Source of the DNA: Rodentibacter myodis
GTDB lineage: Bacteria > Pseudomonadota > Gammaproteobacteria > Enterobacterales > Pasteurellaceae
Length of the DNA: 44,679 nucleotides
Assembly: GCF_001999305.1 (NCBI RefSeq)
Contig: NZ_MLHQ01000028.1
Location: 1-44,679, forward strand
Reading direction: 5' to 3'
The position numbers and the translations under genes are program-made. The stretch's first letter is position 1. The number at the start of each line of letters is the position of its first letter. This document shows positions 1 to 9,695 of the stretch, one piece after another. The notes under the pieces are model-generated. The model saw only the letters and a program-made list of their open reading frames with translations, searched no databases and was not told the DNA's origin.

Positions 1-3000
1 GTTCGCTACCTGCTTTATTACCTTTCGGTTCTTGCACCTCGCTGTAAATCGGCTCTTCTGTTGCACGAGATAGACGGTTTGTATTTACATCAGTTTCTGT
101 TTCTTTTGAGGTAAAACGTTTTGCTTTCTCTTTGCCTTTTTGTGCTAATTCCGCTAAATCTAATACTTCAAAACTAAAACTTGTGCTTGCGTATTTATCA
201 TCACGCTGAACAGTTTTGGATTTTTCAAGATCTTGATTAATCTCTCCCTGCACATTTCCCGCATTAACACCAGATAATGTTGAATCTTGGGTTGCTTCAT
301 AATGTTTTTGTGCAGAACGTCCGCCACGCACGGTTGCCTGTGATGTTCCACGTTCATTACGACCAATAGATAACCCAAATTCACCACCATCTTGATGATG
401 ATAATCTGCAAGAGATTGATGCGTTACATCACCGTCAATCTTAAATGATTTACCATTACTTTTATCTACAAAATAACCGCCTTTTAAGTCAAGCCCTTTA
501 GTTTCGCCTTCCATTCTATTAGCGGCAATTCCCGATTGTTTATTGACCTTGCGGCTTTGTTCGGTCTCTCGTCCATAACCGCCACCAACGGTTCCCGTAG
601 GCGTAATCGCCGTTGTGGTTGAAATAGACATACCTACAGAAGCTGAGGCATCAAAATGCTGACTGGTTCTGTCATAGCTATCTTGTTTTGACTCAATATT
701 TGTTTTTCCAGCGATCTTGGAGCGATAAATATCCGCTTCAAGATTTGCCCCCGATAAATTAAGATTTTTATCCGTTTTGATACTCAATTGTTCAGCGGAT
801 AATTCGCTATTTTGGTAGCTCGTTGAAGTTGAATTCATAGTGCTTCCATTGGTTTCAACAGATACTGAAGAACCCACTGCACAACCTTGCACCATAAGAC
901 CACAAGAAACACTCACTCCTTCAGAATATTTAGCACCAGCCGAGGATTCGGATTCACTTCTTTCTGTTTTACCCGCATTAATATTGACATCATCTTTCGC
1001 ATTAATATTTAATTTACCTGATTTTTTATTACGTTCTACGTTATTTAATTCAACGCCACCGTCAGTCGCCGTTAAGGTTAAATTACCGTTAAGCTGCGTT
1101 CTATTATCAGATTTCTCATTAAGTTTATAGGATGATGAAGAGTAACCTATCTGTCTTTTCACTGAGCTACCAACCAGATCACCGGTAGCTAAATTCGCAA
1201 CATCGCTGGCGACTTGTAATGCCGCTGTACCATCTTGTTTAACCCCTTTTTTGGCATCTTCTGCCTGTTTGACGGCATGGCTAATCGCATCCGCTATTGC
1301 TGAATGTGCTTCGCCCACAATACCTGCGGTAACATTATCTTTTCTGGATTGGTAGTCGGTTTCATCCTTTTGCTTTGTAGAGATGATTTTTTTCGCAGTT
1401 AAGTTCAAACCTTCGGTCGGCTCATTCGCTTGTTGTTCAAAGAATGATTGATCTTTTTCTGCCATTAATTCATCAATTTCTTCCTGAGATAATTTTCTCA
1501 ATTCAGGTTTTTCACCAGTTGGTGTAGATTTACTCCCTTCTTGCTTTTTGGCTAAAGCATTATCACTATGATTTGGCGACACTGAACCTTCTGCCATTGC
1601 AGAGGCTGGAGTATGATCTTCAACTGCAGTATCAGATTTATTAATATCTAGTCCGCCAATATCTAACGTACCTAAAACGTGTAAATCACCCGTTTCAGCA
1701 TTTAATTGGCTATTAGAATGCTTCAGGTCCGTTTTGCTCTCTTTTTCTGAAACCATTTTCAAGCCAACTTCACCATTTACGCCAGTATGTGTGCTTTCGG
1801 TAGTTTGTGTTGATGCCCCATCAACAGTGCCGTATTCAAAGGATTTTGAATAACCGCCACCATTAAAGGAAATACCAGTTGCTAATTGTGAATAAGCTTT
1901 TGATTTTTCACTATGCTCAACATTTTTCCCTGCTTCAGTATTGTAGTCTCCTTTTACTACCCCAGTAATACGTTTGGCATTAAGCTTACTGCCCACTTGA
2001 TTTACATCTTCTTCAACTGCAAGGTGCAAATGATCAAAGGTTACATCAGAACCTACTGATTCAGCTTTATAATGGCTTTCGCTTTCACTACCCACTTCAT
2101 CTGTATAGAAAAGACTGTTCGCCACAATGCTTTTTTGTTTATGTTGACTACTAAATTTGTGAGTGTCAGTCATATTGAGTTGTTTTGTTTTGGCAAAACC
2201 TGTTTTAGCTTTGATATCTGAACCTTTGATATCAATGGAACTGTCCAAATCAGTCTCTAAATGCATATGTTCACCAGAGGTGATTTGGGATTTTTGTACT
2301 TCAGTATTCCCTTTTTCATCTGCATAAGATGTAGAAGAAGACTCAATACCTTTATGACCTTTCAATTTAACCAATTCTTCGCCTAAAACACTACCTTGAT
2401 TTTTAATTTTATTGTCAGCTTCAATATCAACTTTTCGCCCAGCAATCGTTCCTTGGTTATAAACATCTTTAGTTTTTAACCGCAGTTCTCTAGCTTTAAG
2501 CACCGCTTGACCTAAGCCTTTATATTTCTCAGCATCTTCTAAGGTACTCTTAGCGAAATAAACTTGTGGTACATAAACTTCTTTACCATTTACATTTGAT
2601 TTCACATACCAAATAATGTCTTCTTTCAGATTTTCTTGCTGTTCTTTAGTGAGTGCTTTGCCTAAAGTTAAATCCAAATCATTAGAAACATAAGATGCGT
2701 TATCCATTAGACGTTTAACTAAATTTACGTTAGTTAAATCGTATTTTAGGGCTAAATGGTTATCGACCTTTTTCTCAATGCTGCGAGTAATTAATTGATG
2801 TTCAAAATAACTATCGCCAATTACACTGACTTTATCGCCTTCAACTTTAGCGCCAAGCTTATTAAAGAAGTAATCTGAACCCACATAATCTTTTTGATTG
2901 ATATAGTTCACTCTGGTTTGATATAACGGATCAACCTCAATATGAGGACGCTGGCTTTCTTCCGCAAGTTTTCGTTGTTTCGCTAATTCATCTGCTTTAC

Positions 3001-6000
3001 GTTTTTCTTCTTCAAGTTTTCGCTGATATTCTTCTAGCTCTTTTTTCTGTTGTTCAGAAAGCTCTTGTTGCTTTTTAAGCTCTTCTTCACGTTGTTTTGC
3101 TAAACGTTCTTGTTCTAAACGCTCTTTTTCTAATCGTTGGCGTTTTTCTTCTTCTGTTTCGGCCAATAAACCGTCATCAGGAACAACAATCTCTTTTTTC
3201 TCGTTTTCTACTTTTTTATTTTGTAATGAACGATCAATAAATAAATGTGGGTTAGCCAACACTTCTAATAATACAGAAAGATCAATTTCACTATCACTAT
3301 TATGTTGTGATGGCGCAACAAAAGGTTTAAATTCTACATTTGGTGAGGTAATTTGATGTTTACCAACAGCAACATTATGTTCAAATTTTCCTTCTTCGCC
3401 TGCTTCACCATTGATTAATACCTTAGCTTCTCCTTCAAAACTGCCCGCTAAGAATTTGGCTTTTTGATTCGGATAAAATGTACGAGAATGCTGATCTTTT
3501 ACATAATCCAAATATTGAGTTCTTAATTGGTTAATAGATTGAGCTTCCCAATTAGGGCCAAAAATCGTCGTTAAGGTTTGTTGGAAATCTGGAGAATCTA
3601 TAGATTTTAATAATTTCAATACTTCTCTCTTAGTAACCGAATAATTTCCTTCTTTAGAATATTCATTTGAATTTCCAAATAAGAAATGGCTACTAAATAA
3701 TTCATCCAATGAATGGACAGTATATTTCTTAGCTGACTGTAGACCAGTTCCAAGAATATTTAATCTAGGCAAAAAACTAAATTGTAAATTAATAGGCTTT
3801 TTCAAATAATCTAAAACAATTTCTTTCTTGATAGAGCGCATATTATTTTGAATAGCCTTAGTACCATTTGAAATAAATTTTCCTTGTACATTAATAACAC
3901 CTGCATTGACAATACCTGCGTCGTAATTATTTGATGGTTTTTGGATAAATTCAAAATCTCCTTCTCCGCGAATATTAGCTGTTTTAGCAACATCTAACGA
4001 AGAGCCATCAAACTCAGGTAAATCACCCTCTATGGTATAGTAATAAGTATATGTATACCCAGAATCACTGCGTGTTAATTTGATTTTTTTAAAGGCTGTA
4101 TTAACATTACCTCTTAATTTTACATCGTTAGTTAAGTTTTCTGCAGAAACTGTTAGTTTATCTTTTGATAAAATATCACCAAGATTATAAACAAAGCTAT
4201 TTGCATCTAAATTCATTCTTCCATCTGAATGCAATACACCTGACTCTACATTATTAATAAATGAAGTTAATGAAGTGAGATTTAGTGCGTTTTTAGCCCC
4301 TAACACCCCTTCGTTTCGAATACTTTGATTACTAGTAATAGATAAAATATTGCCGCTGGTTAAAAGACCTTTATTCTTAAATTCATTACTTTTAATCGTA
4401 AATGAATTGGCTAATTGCGTTTCTGAATCTTTATCAAAATAAGCTTCATTGGTTGCAAGGATTAATTCATCTTTTGCTTCAGGTAATTTATGTGATTGTG
4501 AATGGAAATGGGTATTATCTTTAAAGGTAAGAGTAGCACTGCCCTCACTTTGGATGGTTCCATTATTTTGATAATAATTTTGACCGCGCTTTCCACTTTC
4601 CGCTTTTTCCGTGTTCCCTTTCGTTGTGATATTTAGGGTTTTCTTGGCGAGAATATCCTTATTATTTTTTAGGGTATCCGTTTCAATTGTGTTAAAACGA
4701 GCGGCAATGGTACCGTTATTGGTGATCTCTTTTGCATCAAGAGTTAAAGTTGTTGCAAGAAGTGTAGAATTTTCACCGACATTGGTAACATTACTTTTTA
4801 TATTAACTTCAGTACCGCTGATTTTAGCTTTATTTTTAGTTGATAATTTTTTAGATTGAACATTAACCTTCTTGCTCTTAACTTGAGCATTATCAGCCAA
4901 GGCAATTTCATCACCTATCAAATCAGTTTCTTTTTCGGCAGCAATTTGTGAATGAACATTTAACTTATTTGCGTTGTTAATTTTTACCTTTTCTTTGGCT
5001 TGTAAGATTGAAATATCAACATTTCCTTGCTGGCTATTAATTTGAATATCTTTTTCCGATAAAATGATACCTTTATGATTAACCCCAGCTCCGCTATCTG
5101 TAGTAATAAATTGAATGTGGTTACCATACATTGCCCCTGCTTCCGTACCCGTAATGGCAACTTCTGTTGATGTTTGTTTTTTTGAGGTTGCAATACGATT
5201 AATTACATCATATTCTGCTGAACCTGCCACAAAATTAATATCGGTTTTTGATTGATTATTATCTTTTCCAACGTGGCGAATCGCACCTTTTTGTTCTATT
5301 TTCTTGGCGACAATATCAAGATATTTCAAACCATCTGTCGCAATACCATTTTCACCGATGGTGACTTGGCCTTTATCAACATTTAGCTTTAATTCTTTAC
5401 TTGGATCAATAACATTACTTGTAGAAGCGACAAAACGATCAGTATTAAAGGTTTGAACGCCATTAATATTGATCCCATTTGGGTTAATCACCAGCAAATC
5501 GGCTTTATCCCCAAATACTTCAAGCCCACCTTGAATTTGGCTCATTTGGTTACCCGTAACTTGAGTTAAAATCGCTCTTGCTGTTTTACCGTCGAGATTT
5601 GTATTTTTATCTAAATAGCCAATTAAATGAGAAGACCCTTCTTTTAGACTATTATTAAATACGGCACCATTGTGAATATTTAAACGTTCAAATTTATTAT
5701 CGGAAATCCCATCATTTTGCGGTTTAGCAATTTCAACCACTAATACGTTATTTTGTGTATGCGAAATCTTTGTTTCATTATTATTTTTATCCAAAACAGT
5801 ACCCTGTGCAAAAACACCATTTGGAAGCACAATAAATAAAGTTAATGTTGCCGGTTTTAGTAGCTGATTGATAAATTTTGATACTATCGAAAAAGGAAAT
5901 GCACCTGTAATGATTTCATTCTTTTCTAAATCTAAGCCAACTTCTCTATGAGGATTATCCTTAGAATTTTCCGTAGCATAACTAATATATTCTGCAACCG

Positions 6001-6055
6001 GAATTAAGCAGGACTTGGCTTTGCTAAAAATAAGCTTGTATCTATCTTTGTTCAT
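1..6055 (-). CDS. Two-partner secretion exoprotein (TpsA; FhaB/LspA/IbpA-like giant adhesin), 3' end beyond window
   Basis: The reading frame from the ATG at 6055 has no stop for 2018 codons and leaves the window at its left edge, so the C-terminus is unseen. Residues 1-24 form an extended signal peptide region (MNKDRYKLIFSKAKSC...), a hydrophobic segment follows at about 66-83, and cleavage is likely after VFA|QG near residue 83. The TPS domain follows, with the family motif INPNGI at about residues 190-195. A long region of short beta-helix-type repeats is broken by a Lys/Glu/Arg/Gln-rich coiled coil at about 961-1035. After this come a segment with VPQVYFAK and Ser/Thr/Gly-rich haemagglutinin-type repeats, with a CX6C pair at about C1718 and C1725. 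The last visible part carries EEPIYSEV (Tyr about 2004). A Shine-Dalgarno TAGGAGAA precedes the start. The protein is expected to be secreted through the upstream TpsB. Family membership is firm. The true relative (LspA, PfhB, IbpA or CdiA) needs the missing C-terminus. Confidence 0.9.
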   Translation of the reverse strand, partial: MNKDRYKLIFSKAKSCLIPVAEYISYATENSKDNPHREVGLDLEKNEIITGAFPFSIVSKFINQLLKPATLTLFIVLPNGVFAQGTVLDKNNNETKISHTQNNVLVVEIAKPQNDGISDNKFERLNIHNGAVFNNSLKEGSSHLIGYLDKNTNLDGKTARAILTQVTGNQMSQIQGGLEVFGDKADLLVINPNGININGVQTFNTDRFVASTSNVIDPSKELKLNVDKGQVTIGENGIATDGLKYLDIVAKKIEQKGAIRHVGKDNNQSKTDINFVAGSAEYDVINRIATSKKQTSTEVAITGTEAGAMYGNHIQFITTDSGAGVNHKGIILSEKDIQINSQQGNVDISILQAKEKVKINNANKLNVHSQIAAEKETDLIGDEIALADNAQVKSKKVNVQSKKLSTKNKAKISGTEVNIKSNVTNVGENSTLLATTLTLDAKEITNNGTIAARFNTIETDTLKNNKDILAKKTLNITTKGNTEKAESGKRGQNYYQNNGTIQSEGSATLTFKDNTHFHSQSHKLPEAKDELILATNEAYFDKDSETQLANSFTIKSNEFKNKGLLTSGNILSITSNQSIRNEGVLGAKNALNLTSLTSFINNVESGVLHSDGRMNLDANSFVYNLGDILSKDKLTVSAENLTNDVKLRGNVNTAFKKIKLTRSDSGYTYTYYYTIEGDLPEFDGSSLDVAKTANIRGEGDFEFIQKPSNNYDAGIVNAGVINVQGKFISNGTKAIQNNMRSIKKEIVLDYLKKPINLQFSFLPRLNILGTGLQSAKKYTVHSLDELFSSHFLFGNSNEYSKEGNYSVTKREVLKLLKSIDSPDFQQTLTTIFGPNWEAQSINQLRTQYLDYVKDQHSRTFYPNQKAKFLAGSFEGEAKVLINGEAGEEGKFEHNVAVGKHQITSPNVEFKPFVAPSQHNSDSEIDLSVLLEVLANPHLFIDRSLQNKKVENEKKEIVVPDDGLLAETEEEKRQRLEKERLEQERLAKQREEELKKQQELSEQQKKELEEYQRKLEEEKRKADELAKQRKLAEESQRPHIEVDPLYQTRVNYINQKDYVGSDYFFNKLGAKVEGDKVSVIGDSYFEHQLITRSIEKKVDNHLALKYDLTNVNLVKRLMDNASYVSNDLDLTLGKALTKEQQENLKEDIIWYVKSNVNGKEVYVPQVYFAKSTLEDAEKYKGLGQAVLKARELRLKTKDVYNQGTIAGRKVDIEADNKIKNQGSVLGEELVKLKGHKGIESSSTSYADEKGNTEVQKSQITSGEHMHLETDLDSSIDIKGSDIKAKTGFAKTKQLNMTDTHKFSSQHKQKSIVANSLFYTDEVGSESESHYKAESVGSDVTFDHLHLAVEEDVNQVGSKLNAKRITGVVKGDYNTEAGKNVEHSEKSKAYSQLATGISFNGGGYSKSFEYGTVDGASTQTTESTHTGVNGEVGLKMVSEKESKTDLKHSNSQLNAETGDLHVLGTLDIGGLDINKSDTAVEDHTPASAMAEGSVSPNHSDNALAKKQEGSKSTPTGEKPELRKLSQEEIDELMAEKDQSFFEQQANEPTEGLNLTAKKIISTKQKDETDYQSRKDNVTAGIVGEAHSAIADAISHAVKQAEDAKKGVKQDGTAALQVASDVANLATGDLVGSSVKRQIGYSSSSYKLNEKSDNRTQLNGNLTLTATDGGVELNNVERNKKSGKLNINAKDDVNINAGKTERSESESSAGAKYSEGVSVSCGLMVQGCAVGSSVSVETNGSTMNSTSTSYQNSELSAEQLSIKTDKNLNLSGANLEADIYRSKIAGKTNIESKQDSYDRTSQHFDASASVGMSISTTTAITPTGTVGGGYGRETEQSRKVNKQSGIAANRMEGETKGLDLKGGYFVDKSNGKSFKIDGDVTHQSLADYHHQDGGEFGLSIGRNERGTSQATVRGGRSAQKHYEATQDSTLSGVNAGNVQGEINQDLEKSKTVQRDDKYASTSFSFEVLDLAELAQKGKEKAKRFTSKETETDVNTNRLSRATEEPIYSEVQEPKGNKAGSE

Positions 6056-6084
6056 TGTTTTCTCCTATCTAAGTAAATAATAAA

Positions 6085-7800
6085 TTAAAACGAAATCGAA
6101 GTATTAACGTAATAGACGCCTGCATTATCTGCCTTATTACATTTATTATCACATTTAATATTTTTTAATGGCTTAGCATAAGTAAAAGATAATGCCAATT
6201 GCTTTATCTGAGTCTTTCCGCCTATTGCAAAACCAGCAATAGATTCACTTTTATTCTCAATACGCTTAAATGTTCTACCAAAGTCAATACCAATAAAAGG
6301 TTTTATCTGTGAAAGATAAGTTTTATTCGGATAGAATGGTAATTCTAAAGTTTGAGAAAGATAATAGCCGCTTTCTCCTGAGCTAATCCCGCCCTTAAAT
6401 CCCCTTACAGTATATTCATCACCAATAGAAAATTGATTATCCGAATACAACGCATAAGGAGAATATTGAAAACCTAAGCGAAATTGATAGTTAACATAGC
6501 GTTGCTTAATAATGAAAGGCTTATACCAACTTATACTTCCCGAAATTAATTTTAATGTTTTACTTGTTTTCCGATTATAAGCTAAGCTATCTGAATGGAA
6601 CCAATTTAAACCATTGGAATAGGAAATATCGCTGTATAACTTACCATCAAGAAAATTAGTAATATGAGATAAACCGATGGTTAATTTATTATTATGATAA
6701 AGGCTGACTAATCGTTCTCCGATATAGTTCTTTCTTTTCTTAAACTCTAATTCACTGTAAGCCGAAAAAATAGAAGTTTTACTACGAGTTAATACTCTAG
6801 ATAGCTTAATATTAGCAGTTTGAATTTTTCCGCTGGAAGAGTAAGAATTAATGCCGTTGAGTTCTTTTTCATTATCAGATTGCGAAAGACGTAGATCTAA
6901 CGTATAAAAAGAAAATGGTTGACTATAACTTAATGAATAATTTTGTTGATTATTTTGATTATGGTGTTTATAAAGTCGATATCCGGTAGATAAATACCAG
7001 CTATCATTTGTACCCAATAAATCACTCCAACTCATACTTGCTGTTAATTGATTACGTCCGTTAGCATTATTTTCCACACCGGAATTATTAAAACCCAATG
7101 TAAAGTGAGGTAAATACGTTCTTTTTGTAATAATATTTAAATTAGACTCTCCTACTTTTTCTGCAGCAGTAACTTTAATCTCGGCAGATTTATTGGTTGT
7201 ATTTAAAATCTCAATGAATTGATCAATATCGTGTACATTTAAAATATTATTTTTAATATTTGGTAAAACAGAAACCATCGCCTTATCTCTAAAATTTTTA
7301 GGCGGTACTCCATTTATTAAATAGTCACTTACATATCCCCAATGAATAATGAAATGTAACTCATTTTTATGGGTAATATTCTCTTTTAAACCTATAGCAC
7401 TGGTAACATAACCAGCCTGATATAACACATCGGTCAAATCTTTGACTAAATTAAGCACTTGGTTTGTTGTAAGTGGTTTATTTTGATACTGCTTAATCAC
7501 AGATGTGAAATCTAAATTTGTAGCTTTCCCCCCATCGTCAATGGTAATCAGGCTTATTCTATTTTCTGTATTAGTTTTTATATCGCTGTTAAAAGAACTA
7601 TCTTTGCCATTATGTTCCGGCTGTTTTTCAAACAAGAACTTTTGCGCTCTCTCAAAAGCTTTATTTGTTTCATTAAGCGTCTCTTGATGTTTTAATTGTT
7701 GGATCTCTTGTGTTAAAACGTCATTCGAATGGGCTGGATTGGATAATAAAGAAAAGCAAACTAGAGAACTTATAGAAGTTCCCTTAATTGATGTTTTCAT
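6085..7800 (-). CDS. Two-partner secretion outer-membrane transporter (TpsB; ShlB/FhaC family)
   Basis: This 571-residue protein is the predicted outer-membrane pore that recognises the TPS domain of the downstream exoprotein and exports it. It has a signal peptide (cleavage near AHS|ND at about residue 25), a POTRA_2-like periplasmic region at about 80-230, and a C-terminal beta barrel ending in an aromatic residue (NTSISF). The motif DEYTVRGF carries the VRG(F/Y) signature of the Omp85/TpsB superfamily. The ATG at 7800 is preferred over a TTG one codon earlier because AAAAAGGAG lies about eight bases upstream of it. The gene lies 29 bases upstream of tpsA, the usual tpsB-tpsA order, so both are probably cotranscribed. 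The assignment is firm; the specific symbol depends on the partner. Confidence 0.93.
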   Translation of the reverse strand: MKTSIKGTSISSLVCFSLLSNPAHSNDVLTQEIQQLKHQETLNETNKAFERAQKFLFEKQPEHNGKDSSFNSDIKTNTENRISLITIDDGGKATNLDFTSVIKQYQNKPLTTNQVLNLVKDLTDVLYQAGYVTSAIGLKENITHKNELHFIIHWGYVSDYLINGVPPKNFRDKAMVSVLPNIKNNILNVHDIDQFIEILNTTNKSAEIKVTAAEKVGESNLNIITKRTYLPHFTLGFNNSGVENNANGRNQLTASMSWSDLLGTNDSWYLSTGYRLYKHHNQNNQQNYSLSYSQPFSFYTLDLRLSQSDNEKELNGINSYSSSGKIQTANIKLSRVLTRSKTSIFSAYSELEFKKRKNYIGERLVSLYHNNKLTIGLSHITNFLDGKLYSDISYSNGLNWFHSDSLAYNRKTSKTLKLISGSISWYKPFIIKQRYVNYQFRLGFQYSPYALYSDNQFSIGDEYTVRGFKGGISSGESGYYLSQTLELPFYPNKTYLSQIKPFIGIDFGRTFKRIENKSESIAGFAIGGKTQIKQLALSFTYAKPLKNIKCDNKCNKADNAGVYYVNTSISF

Positions 7801-8293
7801 CAATTTTTCTCCTTTTTATATTGTAAGTTAAAAAATAATGTAATTAGCAATAAGCTAAATTTAATCTCTGACTTAAGCCAGCTCTTCTTTAATTTTTGAA
7901 GGCAATTCAAATAACTAGAATAAACTCCCCTTAACTAATCGTTTTAAAATAAGTTTAAACAACTCTAATTAAAACATTATTTACATTCTATCCGTTGAAT
8001 AGAATTAAGAAAATATTAAACTTGTATAAATAATGTTCGATTAATTTCAAAAATTCTTAATTTCATGTATAGAATTTTATTTTTCTACACACACACAGAG
8101 CTCAATGACTTTGCTTTGTTAGACTGACTTAGATATTTTTTCTTACACAAATATTTTAATCAAACAGAATTTAGAGTAGCTATTGAACACAGCTATAAGA
8201 AAAAGTTAAGAAAAAGTGCGGTCAAAAATTTTGAGATATTGGTTTCAACCAATAAACTATTTCCATCATTATTTTAACCGCACTTTTTAAAGA
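7801..8293. other. AT-rich intergenic stretch upstream of tpsB
   Basis: This stretch of almost 500 bases has no credible gene. It must hold the promoter of the tpsB-tpsA operon, but it is so AT-rich that many near-matches to -10 and -35 boxes exist and none stands out. A short (CA) run lies at about 8094-8099. No long simple-sequence tract, of the kind that causes phase variation of Haemophilus adhesins, is visible. The right end holds the uptake-signal dyad listed separately. Confidence 0.6.
8211..8288 (-). terminator. Uptake-signal dyad, likely sdaA terminator
   Basis: Inverted copies of the uptake signal (8213-8222 and 8277-8286) form an imperfect 17-bp stem just beyond the sdaA stop. The long loop contains its own perfect dyad ATTGGTTTCAACCAAT (8238-8253). 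Read on the minus strand the stem is followed by a T-rich run (TTTTTCTT). Paired uptake signals acting as terminators are well known in Haemophilus. Confidence 0.55.
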
Positions 8294-9661
8294 TTAAGAA
8301 CAAACCACTTTCACCGCCAAACCGCCTTGTGAGGTTTCGCGATATTTTGCATTCATATCTTTGCCGGTTTCGTACATCGTTTCGATGACTTTATCAAGTG
8401 TTACGCGAGGATTGGTGGTACGGCGCAGTGCCATACGTGAGGCATTAATGGCTTTTACCGAAGCAATGGCGTTACGCTCAATACAAGGCACTTGGACTTG
8501 TCCGCCCACAGGATCGCAAGTTAAGCCAAGGTTATGTTCCATCGCAATTTCTGCCGCAATACAGACTTGCATTGGGTTACCGCCGAGAATTTCCGCCAAG
8601 CCTGCCGCAGCCATTGAGCAGGCAACCCCGACTTCACCTTGACACCCTACTTCCGCACCGGAAATTGAAGCATTCATTTTATAAAGCGAGCCGATCATAC
8701 CGGCGGCTAATAAATAGCGTTCTACAATTTCCTGCGTTAACGGTGAAACAAACTTATCGTAATAAGAAAGCACGGCAGGGATAATACCGCACGCGCCATT
8801 GGTTGGTGCGGTAACAACCCGTCCACCTGCTGCATTTTCTTCATTGACGGCAAGGGCGAACATATTTACCCAGTCGATAACACGCATTGGATCGTTCGAT
8901 AAATTGGTGTTGGCTTGCAACATTCGATATAAGGAAGCGGCACGGCGTGCGACCCGTAAAGGGCCGGGCAAAATCCCTTCGGTATGCAAACCGTGGTCAA
9001 TACAGGCTTGCATCGTCTGCCATACGTTTGCCAAATGTGCTTTTAATGCCTCCTTACCGTGCAATGCAATTTCATTTTCAAGCATAACGGTAGAAAGCAT
9101 TAAGCCATTTTCACTGCAGTGGCGTAAAATATCTTCCGCATTTTTATAAGGATAAGGCACGTTAACAGAATGCTTTTCTTCTTCACCGAAATGCGCTTCA
9201 TCTACAATAAAACCACCACCGATGGAATAATAAGTTTGACGATAAAGTATTTCACGATTGGCATTCAATGCGGTGATCGTCATCCCATTTTCGTGCAACG
9301 TTAAAAAAGTGCGGTGAAAAATCAGATTATTTTCAAAATCAAATTTCACCGTTTTCTTGCCTTGAGCAATCAACAATTCTGCCGTTTCTTTTACTTTTTC
9401 AATGAAATAGGGGATCAAATCAATATCCACATCGTGGGGTAAATAGCCCGCTAATCCCATAACAATGGCAATATCTGTGTTGTGTCCGCGTCCGGTCATC
9501 GAGAGCGAGCCATACACATCCACGTGAATTTCCGCAACCTGTTCAAACTGACCTTTTGCGATAAGATCATCCACAAATTGTTTGCCAGCTTTCATTGGTC
9601 CGACAGTATGGGAACTGGAAGGCCCAATTCCCACTTTAAACATATCAAATACGCTAATCAT
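8294..9661 (-). CDS. sdaA: L-serine dehydratase (iron-sulfur, single-chain)
   Basis: This 455-residue enzyme deaminates L-serine to pyruvate and ammonia in the cytoplasm, using an oxygen-sensitive [4Fe-4S] cluster rather than PLP. The N-terminal domain has the conserved SSSHTVGP motif at residues 15-22. The C-terminal domain holds the cluster cysteines in GAEVGCQGEVGVAC and in NLGLTCDPVGG...VPC. The protein ends in VVCS: a penultimate cysteine is known in this family from the Legionella enzyme, where the tail reaches into the active site. The length is normal for SdaA/SdaB. It lies 34 bases downstream of sdaC and is probably cotranscribed, so serine uptake and breakdown are coupled. An uptake signal lies inside the gene at 9306-9315. 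Confidence 0.96.
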   Translation of the reverse strand: MISVFDMFKVGIGPSSSHTVGPMKAGKQFVDDLIAKGQFEQVAEIHVDVYGSLSMTGRGHNTDIAIVMGLAGYLPHDVDIDLIPYFIEKVKETAELLIAQGKKTVKFDFENNLIFHRTFLTLHENGMTITALNANREILYRQTYYSIGGGFIVDEAHFGEEEKHSVNVPYPYKNAEDILRHCSENGLMLSTVMLENEIALHGKEALKAHLANVWQTMQACIDHGLHTEGILPGPLRVARRAASLYRMLQANTNLSNDPMRVIDWVNMFALAVNEENAAGGRVVTAPTNGACGIIPAVLSYYDKFVSPLTQEIVERYLLAAGMIGSLYKMNASISGAEVGCQGEVGVACSMAAAGLAEILGGNPMQVCIAAEIAMEHNLGLTCDPVGGQVQVPCIERNAIASVKAINASRMALRRTTNPRVTLDKVIETMYETGKDMNAKYRETSQGGLAVKVVCS

Positions 9662-9695
9662 AGATTTCTCGTCAATAAGCTAAACGCAAAGCCAA

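Noticed and set aside
160-5193. Several ORFs of 60-96 codons on both strands within the first 6 kb
   Set aside because: They lie in other frames of the single long minus-strand exoprotein frame, which stays open without a stop; they have no family resemblance.
1-6055. Possible disruption of the exoprotein gene by frameshift
   Set aside because: The frame read from the ATG at 6055 matches the frame read at the left edge, and sampled segments across the gene are all coherent adhesin-like sequence.
1-6055. A firm CdiA (contact-dependent inhibition) call
   Set aside because: The tpsB-tpsA order fits, but the toxin domain and immunity gene would lie outside the window, so the claim cannot be supported.
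7801-8293. Phase-variable repeat tract before the tps operon
   Set aside because: Only a short CA run is present; there is no heptamer or tetramer array of the kind known in Haemophilus adhesin promoters.
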